Of a DNA stretch of 64,000 nt, positions 56,121-63,003 are shown piece after piece (positions within the stretch are counted from its first letter, which is position 1; each line of letters opens with the position of its first letter). The stretch lies in assembly GCA_016721875.1 (NCBI GenBank), contig JADKHG010000002.1, positions 310,001 to 374,000 on the forward strand. The letters run 5' to 3'. A program made the translations under genes and the position numbers. The notes under the pieces are model-generated. The model searched no databases. It had not been told where the DNA came from and worked only from the letters and a program-made list of their open reading frames with translations. The stretch is from Sphingomonadales bacterium (GTDB lineage: Bacteria; Pseudomonadota; Alphaproteobacteria; Sphingomonadales; Sphingomonadaceae).

Positions 56121-56471
56121 TTAGGTTTTATCCTGATTTTTCTTTTTGTTCACATGGCGATAGGCAACTATGCCTGCACCGATAATCGCACCAGTGGCAA
56201 GGCCTATCGGGGCGATGATGCTGGCGGCAGCTCCAATCGCGGCACCGCCTGCGACTTTTTTCACCGTATCAGTGTCGGCCAGATGCTTGCCGGTGTGATA
56301 AGCATCCTTGCTCGCGCCCCACAATTCTTCGGCGGCTTCGCCGACATAATGTTTGGCCTGATTGGGAATGCTTTCCTCTGCCAGCCGTTCGGGGGTCTTC
56401 GCCCCGCACGATGGACAGAATTTCATACCCTGGGTAATTTCAGTGGCGCATTCGTTGCACGTCTGGGACAT
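56121..56471 (-). CDS. Zinc-ribbon protein with a C-terminal membrane segment
   Basis: The 116-residue protein starts with a zinc ribbon (CNECATEITQGMKFCPSCGAK, with CxxC at about residues 4-7 and 18-21), then a helical linker and a glycine- and alanine-rich hydrophobic segment (AGGAAIGAAASIIAPIGLAT) with a basic tail. It could be membrane-attached. The function is unknown. Position within the glyA-nrdR operon is shared by many sphingomonads. ATG 56474 or 56471 can start it. Confidence 0.72.
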   Translation of the reverse strand: MSQTCNECATEITQGMKFCPSCGAKTPERLAEESIPNQAKHYVGEAAEELWGASKDAYHTGKHLADTDTVKKVAGGAAIGAAASIIAPIGLATGAIIGAGIVAYRHVNKKKNQDKT

Positions 56472-56536
56472 CATGTCTCTCCCTTCTGTGTATTAGATGA
56501 GTAAGTCACCTCACAGTTTCAAGGGGTTGTTATAGA

Positions 56537-57823
56537 TCAACCCGGATAAATCGGAAAGCGTGCGCAGAGAGCCTCGGCTTCTTCCTTGATCCGCGCTTCA
56601 ACTTGTCCGTCGCCCTCTGCACCGTTTTTACGCAAGCCTTCGACCACATCGGCGATCATCCGGCCGATCTGGCGGAATTCAGCGATACCAAATCCGCGTG
56701 TCGTGCCCGCAGGCGTGCCGAGGCGGACGCCAGACGTTAGCAATGCTTTTTCGGTGTCGAAGGGGATATTGTTTGTGTTGCAGGTTATTGATGCACGGTC
56801 GAGCGCGATTTCGGCATGTTTGCCCTTTGCCTCCTTGGGTCGCAAATCCACCAACATCAAATGGTTATCGGTGCCACCGGAGACAATATCCAGACCTTGC
56901 TCCTGCAGTGATGTTGCCAGCGCCTTGGCGTTGTCGATCACCGATTGGGCATAGAGTTTGAACTCCGGCTTCATGGCGTCGGCAAAGCAGACTGCCTTGC
57001 CCGCGATGACGTGCATCAATGGCCCGCCTTGCAATCCGGGGAATACAGCGGTGTTGACCTTTTTGGAGATTGCCTCGTCATTGGTTAGAATGACGCCAGA
57101 CCGCGGTCCGCGTAGCGATTTGTGTGTAGTGGTCGTGGTGACATGTGCGTGCGGAACCGGGCTAGGATGCACGCCGCCAGCGACCAGGCCGGAAATATGT
57201 GACATATCAACCATCAAATAGGCACCGATTTCGTCGGCAATCTCGCGGAATCGCGCCCAATCCCAGAAACGCGAATAGGCGGTGCCGCCTGCCACGATCA
57301 GTTTCGGGCGGTTTTCGCGGGCGATGCGTGCGACTTCGTCCATATCGATCAGATGGTCGTCTGGACGCACGCCATAGGCGATGGGGGTAAACCATTTGCC
57401 CGACATGTTCATCGGATGGCCATGCGTCAAATGCCCGCCCGAATTGAGGTCCAGACCCATGAAGCTGTCGCCGGGTTGCAGCAGGGCAAGGAAGACCGCC
57501 TGATTCATTTGGCTGCCGCTATTGGGTTGCACATTGGCAAATTCGGCCCCGAACAGTTTTTTGGCGCGTTCTATGGCGATGGTTTCAATCTCATCGACAT
57601 ATTCGCAACCGCCATAATAGCGACGGCCCGGATAGCCTTCGGCATATTTGTTGGTCAGGATTGAGCCCTGCGCCTCCAGCACCGCACGGCTGGTGATATT
57701 CTCGGATGCAATTAGCTCAATCTTGTCTTGCTGACGGTGAAGCTCTTTGGTGATCCAGCCCGCAATATCGGGGTCGCGCTCGGCAAGGCTTTGCGTGAAA
57801 AAGGCGCTGGTTTCGGTGGTCAT
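56537..57823 (-). CDS. glyA: Serine hydroxymethyltransferase GlyA
   Basis: The 428-residue PLP enzyme shows ELIASENITS, the NKYAEGYPGRRYYGGCEYVD block and the PLP lysine in VTTTTHKSLRGPRSG (about residue 235). It interconverts serine and glycine and feeds one-carbon units to tetrahydrofolate. Size is normal. The start overlaps the rpiB stop by 4 bases, so the genes are coupled. Confidence 0.98.
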   Translation of the reverse strand: MTTETSAFFTQSLAERDPDIAGWITKELHRQQDKIELIASENITSRAVLEAQGSILTNKYAEGYPGRRYYGGCEYVDEIETIAIERAKKLFGAEFANVQPNSGSQMNQAVFLALLQPGDSFMGLDLNSGGHLTHGHPMNMSGKWFTPIAYGVRPDDHLIDMDEVARIARENRPKLIVAGGTAYSRFWDWARFREIADEIGAYLMVDMSHISGLVAGGVHPSPVPHAHVTTTTTHKSLRGPRSGVILTNDEAISKKVNTAVFPGLQGGPLMHVIAGKAVCFADAMKPEFKLYAQSVIDNAKALATSLQEQGLDIVSGGTDNHLMLVDLRPKEAKGKHAEIALDRASITCNTNNIPFDTEKALLTSGVRLGTPAGTTRGFGIAEFRQIGRMIADVVEGLRKNGAEGDGQVEARIKEEAEALCARFPIYPG

Positions 57824-58275
57824 ATAGAGTCCTTGGAAAAGTGCGGGTTGGACAGTTTTTGGACGCGGCGTATGTGGCGGTCGCCGCCGAATTCGGTGGA
57901 GAGAAAGGCGTCGATGCAGGCTTTAGCCATGTCGCTGCCCGTCAGGCGCGCTCCCATGGCGATGACATTGGCGTCATTATGTTCGCGCGCAAGTTTCGCC
58001 GAAAGCGGTTCGGATACCAGCGCGCACCGGCAGGCGGCGGCGTTGCGATTGACGGCAATCGAAATACCGATGCCTGACCCGCACAAGGCAATGCCAAACT
58101 CGGCACTCCCATTGGCGACCGCATCGCCCAATTTATAGCCATAATCAGGGTAATCGACCGATTGCGCGTCATGCGGACCAAGGTCTTCGACGCTGTGTCC
58201 GGCGGCACGCAGAAAATCGAGAAGCTCTGCCTTGAGCGTCAAGGCGGCGTGATCGGAAGCGATGGCTAGGCGCAT
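57820..58275 (-). CDS. rpiB: Ribose-5-phosphate isomerase B
   Basis: From ATG 58275 the 151-residue enzyme opens MRLAIASDHAALTLKAELLD and holds the active Cys in CGSGIGISIAVNR (about residue 67). The ribose-5-P to ribulose-5-P isomerase fits the RpiB/LacAB family and not RpiA. An in-frame start upstream (58368) would add a nonhelical piece and is discounted. The stop overlaps glyA by 4 bases; this is the first gene of the glyA-nrdR operon. Confidence 0.94.
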   Translation of the reverse strand: MRLAIASDHAALTLKAELLDFLRAAGHSVEDLGPHDAQSVDYPDYGYKLGDAVANGSAEFGIALCGSGIGISIAVNRNAAACRCALVSEPLSAKLAREHNDANVIAMGARLTGSDMAKACIDAFLSTEFGGDRHIRRVQKLSNPHFSKDSI

Positions 58276-58407
58276 GGTGTCTCTCCATTGACAAGGAGGG
58301 AATCGGGATGCGCGCTCTCTAGGTGACGTTATGCCAAAATGCCACCGCCAATCGCCGCCCAATGACACCGCTTGCCAGCGCCATCCACAGCTTTTATCGG
58401 ATCACCC

Positions 58408-58614
58408 ATGACTGCCGCGATCCTCTCTATCGGAATGCTTGCCGGTTTCGCCCTGTTGTGGGGCGCGTGGAGGCTGTGGCGGCGCGATGGGCTGGGCCAG
58501 AAAGTCTGGCTGATGCTTGCGGCTTCGCTGGTGATATTTGCCAATGTCGCGATCTGGACTGTTCCCGACAGCGCCGGGAACAGCCTTGCCAACACCCGCG
58601 AAGCGAGCGAGTAG
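58408..58614 (+). CDS. Small membrane protein
   Basis: The 68-residue protein from ATG 58408 has two helices: ILSIGMLAGFALLWGAWRLW and VWLMLAASLVIFANVAIWTV, separated by a short basic loop. The C-terminus is polar. A frame upstream to 58372 exists. It lies between the divergent rpiB and the alpha/beta hydrolase. No family is recognised. Confidence 0.6.
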   Translation: MTAAILSIGMLAGFALLWGAWRLWRRDGLGQKVWLMLAASLVIFANVAIWTVPDSAGNSLANTREASE

Positions 58615-58620
58615 GATTCT

Positions 58621-59277
58621 TTATTTGATCGGGCAGGCCGGATCGAGGCGCATGTCCAGATAATTGTCCACCGATCCCATCAGCAGATCCATTTCATTTT
58701 CATAGAAATGGTTCGCACGCGGAATTTCGTCGTGGTGGACCGTGATGTGGCGCTGGGTGCGCAGCTTATCGACCAGCTTCTGTACCGCATTGGGCGCAAC
58801 AATTTCATCGCCTGCGCCGTGGATGATGATCCCTGAAGAAGGGCAAGGGGCAAGGAAGCTGAAATCATACATGTTCGCCGGTGGCGATACCGAGATGAAA
58901 CCGCGAATTTCGGGGCGCCGCATCAGCAACTGCATGCCGATCCACGCGCCAAAGCTGAAGCCGGCAATCCAGGTGGTCGATGCCTCAGGATGGAAGGCCT
59001 GCACCCAATCGAGTGCTGCCGCTGCATCGGAAAGCTCGCCAATGCCGTTATCGAATTCGCCTTCGCTGCGACCGACGCCGCGGAAGTTGAAACGGATGGT
59101 CGCAAAGCCACGGGCCACGAAGGTCTTGTACATTGCCTGCGTGATCCGGTCGTTCATCGTACCCCCGGCCTGCGGGTGCGGGTGCAGGATCATCGCAACC
59201 GGAGCGCGCGGGCGCGGCGGTGGCGAAAAGCGGGCTTCGATACGGCCTTCGGGACCGGGAATGGCAATTGCTGGCAT
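58621..59277 (-). CDS. Alpha/beta hydrolase (dienelactone-hydrolase-like)
   Basis: The 218-residue protein has the oxyanion region (ILHPHPQAGGTMND, about 30-43), the nucleophile elbow (IAGFSFGAWIGMQ, Ser near residue 106), an acid (GAGDEIVAP) and a catalytic His (RANHFYENEMD). The 'HPHPQAGGTM' pattern places it in a small alphaproteobacterial hydrolase group without fixed substrate. It is cytoplasmic. It is divergent from the desulfurase operon with about 115 bases between starts. Confidence 0.88.
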   Translation of the reverse strand: MPAIAIPGPEGRIEARFSPPPRPRAPVAMILHPHPQAGGTMNDRITQAMYKTFVARGFATIRFNFRGVGRSEGEFDNGIGELSDAAAALDWVQAFHPEASTTWIAGFSFGAWIGMQLLMRRPEIRGFISVSPPANMYDFSFLAPCPSSGIIIHGAGDEIVAPNAVQKLVDKLRTQRHITVHHDEIPRANHFYENEMDLLMGSVDNYLDMRLDPACPIK

Positions 59278-59390
59278 GGGTTTTGATCAATCGTGAAGAA
59301 AATGGGCGCTCCATCGACCAAAGCTTGGCGCTTCGGACTATGCAGCAGTCGGCTGGCTATATAGAAGCGAATGCGATTTTCGCAACTGTC
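59278..59390. promoter_or_regulatory. Divergent promoter region of hydrolase and desulfurase genes
   Basis: The 113 bases must carry the promoters for both divergent units. I can point to no reliable -35/-10 pair. Confidence 0.35.
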
Positions 59391-60453
59391 ATGGATGTTA
59401 ACGGCCCAATGCCCGCAGATCGCCTCTATCTTGATCATGCCGCGACGACACCCGTCGTCCCCGCTGCGCGCGCTGCGCTGGCGGACGCGCTGGCGAGTTG
59501 GGCCAACCCTTCGTCACCACATGGCGATGGCCGCGCGGCTCGGGCTGCGCTCGAGGACGCACGCGCTCGTATCAAGATAGCGCTTGGTTGGGATGGCGAG
59601 CTAATTTTCACCAGCGGCGCGAGTGAGGCGATTGCGCTGGGGTTGCGCGGTTTCGATCGGTCGCCAGCGCGGTTGAACATGACGTTGTGCTGTCGGCTGT
59701 GGGGCTTGAGGGCGACTGCCGGTTGATGCAGCGGGGTTAGTCGATCTGCCATTAATTGCAGCCAAGCGCCGTCACGCGATCCAGCATGTTAACAATGAAA
59801 CAGGCGTGATCCAGCCGATGGCGACGCTGGGTAGTGCGATTAAAGACAGCGCCGGCCTGTTATTCGCCGATTGCTCGCAAAGTGCCGGAAAATTGCCACT
59901 TCCCGATGCCGATTTGATCGCAATATCGGCGCATAAGCTTGGCGGTCCGCCCGGGATCGGAGCATTGCTGGTGCGCGATCTGGCTTTGTTGCAACCAACT
60001 GGTGGTCAGGAAAAGGGATATCGGCGCGGGACCGAAAATCTGCCTGCCGTTGTAGGATTTGCTGCCGCTTTGGAAGCAGGCTTTGACTGGGTAGTCGAAG
60101 CTGGCCAATTGCGCGCTCTGCTCGACGCGGGGGTTGAAGCGGAGGGGGGCGAAGTCGTTGCGAAGGACAGCCCGCGCCTTGCCACCATAGCCAGCTACCG
60201 GATGCCGGGCGTTTCCGCATCCAGCCAGTTGATCGGCTTTGATCTTGCCGGAATTTCGGTCTCGGCAGGCAGTGCCTGTTCGTCTGGCACATTGAAGGCC
60301 AGCCACGTCCTCGGCGCGATGGGGTGGAGTGATCAGGCGGCATCAGAAGTGGTCCGGGTCAGTTTCGGACCGGAAACCAGCGAAGCAGATGTTGACCGCT
60401 TCGTCGATTGCTGGCGCACGATCCAGCGCCGCGCTTCGGGGAAAGCAGCATGA
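59391..60453 (+). CDS. Cysteine desulfurase-like aminotransferase V, copy 1 (two frame breaks)
   Basis: The first frame (ATG 59391, alternative 59409) carries RLYLDHAATTPVVPAARAAL and IFTSGASEAIALGLRG. A break near 59655-59661 and another near 59718-59722 each miss one base. The rejoined sequence has SVASAVEHDVVLSAV and DAAGLVDLPLIAAKRR, and after VNNETGVIQPMATLG the third frame gives ADCSQSAGKLPL, the PLP lysine in AISAHKLGGPPGIGAL and the persulfide Cys in SAGSACSSGT. Full length would be about 355 residues, short for the NifS/IscS group. The stop overlaps the next gene by ATGA. It is probably cytoplasmic and PLP-dependent, transferring sulfur from cysteine. Confidence 0.8.
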
Positions 60454-61554
60454 GCCTGACCGATGCGACCTACCTGGACTATCAGGCAACGACGCGGCTC
60501 GCCAACGAGGCGTTTGATGCGATGTTGCCCTATCTCAACGCCCATTTCTGGAACCCGCACAGCGCCCATAAGTTGGGGCGCGCTGTCGCTGCATCGGTTG
60601 AAAATGCGCGGGATAATGTTGCAGCGCTGATGCCGCCCGGTGGGCGCGTGGTTTTCACCAGCGGCGCGACCGAGGCGCTTAATCTGGCGATCAAAGGCAG
60701 CATGACACCGACGTCGATCATTGCGGTTTCGGCGATTGAACATGCGGCGGTGCTCGATACCGCAGACTGGTTAGCGGGGCAGGGGGCAACGGTCATCCGC
60801 CTGCCGGTCACGCCCGATGGCTTGCTCGATTTGGCGGCGGCTGAGCAATTGTTGCCTGACCGGATCGATCTACTCGCGGTGATGCAGGTCAACAATGAGA
60901 TTGGCACGATCCAGCCCGTCGAAGCGCTTGCCGAAATGGCCCATGCCAGAGGCGGGCTGTTTTTGTGCGATGCCGTGCAGGGCTATGGCCGCCTGCCAGC
61001 GCCCGCCAATGCCGATATGGTTGCGATCTCCGCTCATAAAATTCACGGACCAAAAGGGATTGGCGCGCTATGGGTGCGCGATGGCGTGATGCTATCCCCG
61101 CTGATTCACGGTGGTGGGCAGGAGCAGGGACTGCGCTCGGGAACATTGTCTCCCGCCTTGACGGCAGGATTTGGTGCAGCCGCCAAAGTCGCACTCGCGC
61201 GGATGGAGGACGATGCCCGTCATGTCCAACATCTTTGGCAGCTTGCGATCAAGCATTTCTCCGATTGGATGATCAACGGTTCCGTAGAGGCGCGCTATAA
61301 GGGCAATCTGAACATCCGCCGTGACGGGCTAGATGTGGCGCGGTTGATGTCTGAGGTGCGCGATGTTGCTTTTTCAGCTGGCTCCGCCTGCGCCAGCGGA
61401 TCGGGACGACCGAGCCATGTGCTGCGCGGAATCGGCCTATCTGACGCACAGGCCAAAAAACTCTATCCGTTTGGGGTGGGGCCGTTATACGACGCAAGAA
61501 GACATCATATTGGCCGCAGAAATGTTAAACGCCGCCGCAGGGGAAATTTTATGA
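60450..61554 (+). CDS. Cysteine desulfurase, copy 2 (frameshifted C-terminus)
   Basis: The gene starts at ATG 60450 in the ATGA overlap. It shows TYLDYQATTRLANEAFDAM, TSGATEALNLAIKG, AVSAIEHAAVLD, MQVNNEIGTIQPVEAL, the PLP Lys in AISAHKIHGPKGIGAL and the catalytic Cys in SAGSACASGSGRPSHVL. Six A at 61455-61460 carry one A too many. Removing it turns the end into GWGRYTTQEDIILAAEML, stopping at TGA 61552-61554 in an ATGA overlap with the ferredoxin gene. Without the correction the gene reads on into ferredoxin as a false fusion. It is an IscS/NifS-type enzyme of about 368 residues. Confidence 0.88.
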
Positions 61555-61886
61555 TCACGGTCAATTTCATCAGCCATGATGGTGAGACCGAGAAGCTTGT
61601 CCAAGCGCAAGTCGGCGACAATCTGCTCAAAGTCGCGCAAGCCGCCGGGCTGCCGCTTGAGGGAACCTGCGAAGGGCAAATGGCCTGTTCGACCTGCCAT
61701 GTGATTATCGACAAGCTATGGTTCGACAAACTGCCGCGCGCCAGCGAGGATGAAGAAGACATGCTCGACCTCGCGAGCGGCGCACGACGAACCAGCCGCT
61801 TATCCTGCCAGATCGATCTGACTGCGGAACTGGACGGACTGGTTGTCCATATTCCGACCGAGAGCCGGAGTATGCAGGGCGTTTAG
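61551..61886 (+). CDS. 2Fe-2S ferredoxin (adrenodoxin type)
   Basis: The 111-residue protein carries the cluster ligands Cys in CEGQMACSTC (about residues 39-48, three Cys) and the fourth in SRLSCQI (about 84). The MITVNFISHDG start and the acidic SEDEEDMLDLA helix are typical of bacterial adrenodoxin-type ferredoxins. It moves single electrons in the cytoplasm, for example to Fe-S assembly enzymes or P450s. It overlaps the second desulfurase by ATGA, so it belongs to this operon. Confidence 0.93.
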   Translation: MITVNFISHDGETEKLVQAQVGDNLLKVAQAAGLPLEGTCEGQMACSTCHVIIDKLWFDKLPRASEDEEDMLDLASGARRTSRLSCQIDLTAELDGLVVHIPTESRSMQGV

Positions 61887-61924
61887 TTGCGATGCGATGG
61901 CCAAACAATTCTGGATCGATCAAA

Positions 61925-62167
61925 ATGCACCTACGCTTTGCGTTACTGGCCAGTTGGTTGCCGATTTTAGAGTATGTGTTATTCAGAACGGCCTATTTAT
62001 CACTATTCGCAATCATAATTGTTGGGAGTTGCATGCGATACTCATGCGTCAATTGCGGCTTTAACATTGGCAATAAATACGGAAACATTTTCAAGTTTGG
62101 CGAGTGGCTAAATCAGGTTGATCAATGCTCGAAATGTGGAAATCCGATTTATGAAAGGCGAAGTTAG
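61925..62167 (+). CDS. Small membrane protein with zinc ribbon
   Basis: The 80-residue protein (ATG 61925) has a long hydrophobic start (FALLASWLPILEYVLFRTAY, then LSLFAIIIVGSC) followed by a ribbon with two CxxC pairs: SCVNCG and CSKCGNP, about 27 residues apart. Composition is AT-richer than the operon before it. It could be an independent gene between ferredoxin and ssrA. An in-frame start at 61892 would overlap no gene but gives a weaker N-terminus. Not recognised. Confidence 0.5.
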   Translation: MHLRFALLASWLPILEYVLFRTAYLSLFAIIIVGSCMRYSCVNCGFNIGNKYGNIFKFGEWLNQVDQCSKCGNPIYERRS

Positions 62168-62198
62168 CGCCTTCACTTCCCATTCACCAAAAAACGCC

Positions 62199-62204
62199 TA
62201 TATA
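62199..62204 (+). promoter_or_regulatory. Probable -10 box of ssrA
   Basis: TATATA at 62199-62204 lies a few bases before the presumed transcript start near 62212. The -35 region is poor (TTCAC-type at 62172-62177, spacing too wide), so the promoter is only suggested. Confidence 0.35.
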
Positions 62205-62211
62205 GGACGCG

Positions 62212-62545
62212 TCCGGTTCGCCGGACTATGGCGATAAATTGCGGTGTGCAATAGATGCAGCGGACCCGGGGGCGGTACCCGGCAGCTCCACCATATCTTT
62301 CGGGAAACCGGGAGTTCTGACGGGGCTGAACTAGGATCGACGTGCGTTGAAAAGCATTGTTTTTGCCCGGCATGAATAAGCCGTGAAATGGTTCAAAACT
62401 CATAAGTGCCAACGATAACGAAGCACTTGCTCTCGCAGCGTAATTTTGGGCCTCACGGTCTAGAATTATTCTAACAGAACGCGGCCGAGCCGGCCGGGCA
62501 ACAGAAAGGTCACAGCGGCACGGGGGGCGCCGGGCAACAGAAGCC
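62212..62545 (+). ncRNA. ssrA: Two-piece (permuted) tmRNA, ssrA
   Basis: The acceptor piece comes first and ends in GGTACCCGGCAGCTCCACCA (62273-62292), that is the T-arm and the 3' acceptor strand. After a spacer the coding piece opens with GGGGCTGAACTAGGATCGAC from 62322; GGGGCTG pairs with CAGCTCC in the acceptor. The tag is read from 62408 (GCC AAC GAT AAC ...) to TAA 62441-62443 and encodes ANDNEALALAA. This is the alphaproteobacterial form that is cut into two pieces after transcription. tmRNA with SmpB rescues stalled ribosomes and tags the peptide for proteolysis. The exact 5' end and 3' end are estimated. Confidence 0.93.
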
Positions 62546-62633
62546 CCCTACCTCCCCAAGCATTTTCAGGAAAAGTGGAACCGGTTTTCCGGTTCGAAAA
62601 TGCGCCAACTAGTGACTCCGCCGGGCAATAGAA
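62493..62633 (+). repeat. Three copies of GCCGGGCAAYAGAA
   Basis: The 14-base motif occurs at 62493-62506, 62529-62542 and 62620-62633 (the third with T for C at position 10). The second is enclosed by a GGGGGGC/GCCCCCT stem and the first lies near a GC-rich palindrome (CGGCCGAGCCGGCCG), so they look like hairpin loops. The first two fall in the 3' part of the tmRNA coding piece and may be part of its secondary structure; the third is beyond it. Confidence 0.6.
62560..62604. repeat. REP-like extragenic palindrome
   Basis: The 45-base palindrome has outer arms GCATTTTC and GAAAATGC and an inner GGAACCGG/CCGGTTC with a TTTT centre. Palindromes of this kind (CATTTTCAGGAAAAGTGGAA type) are scattered in many alphaproteobacterial genomes. 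It lies between ssrA and the next gene, and could end transcription or be an inert repeat. Confidence 0.65.
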
Positions 62634-62684
62634 TTCGGGGACGTTATTTTTGTTAATTGAGATTTCGGTTGAGGCTTTCGGCCC

Positions 62685-62909
62685 TCAATCCACCCCGAAT
62701 TGCTGGTGATATTCCACCGCTTGCAGCATCTTCGCCGAGGCGACAAACACGGCACCGGTGCATAATGCCATGAAAACCCAGCCAATCCGTCCGGGATATT
62801 GCACCATATAATCCTGCCCCCGCTTCACCGCGCCAAGTGCAAGCGGATAGGTGATAAGGAAGACCTCTACCTTGGTCTTGATCTGGAACAGGCGGGCGAG
62901 TTTTTTCAT
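62685..62909 (-). CDS. Small hypothetical membrane protein
   Basis: The 74-residue protein (ATG 62909) has a basic N-terminus (MKKLARLFQIKTKVEVFLI), a weak and a strong hydrophobic segment (FLITYPLALGAVK and GWVFMALCTGAVFVASA). It ends EYHQQFGVD. The alternative frame at 62653-62919 looks arginine-rich and non-coding. No family is recognised. It is downstream of ssrA and antiparallel to it. Confidence 0.6.
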   Translation of the reverse strand: MKKLARLFQIKTKVEVFLITYPLALGAVKRGQDYMVQYPGRIGWVFMALCTGAVFVASAKMLQAVEYHQQFGVD

Positions 62910-63003
62910 AGGTTAACAAATATACCGCAAAGCTCGTGCCAGTTCAGCATTTCCGCGGCTTGCGATGGTTAACGCAGGTTGATTTTGTAAAGCTTTTCGA
63001 CGG

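Noticed and set aside
60408..61886. A cysteine desulfurase-ferredoxin fusion protein
   Set aside because: One extra A in a six-A run creates it. The neighbouring frame has the regular desulfurase end and a stop that overlaps the ferredoxin start.
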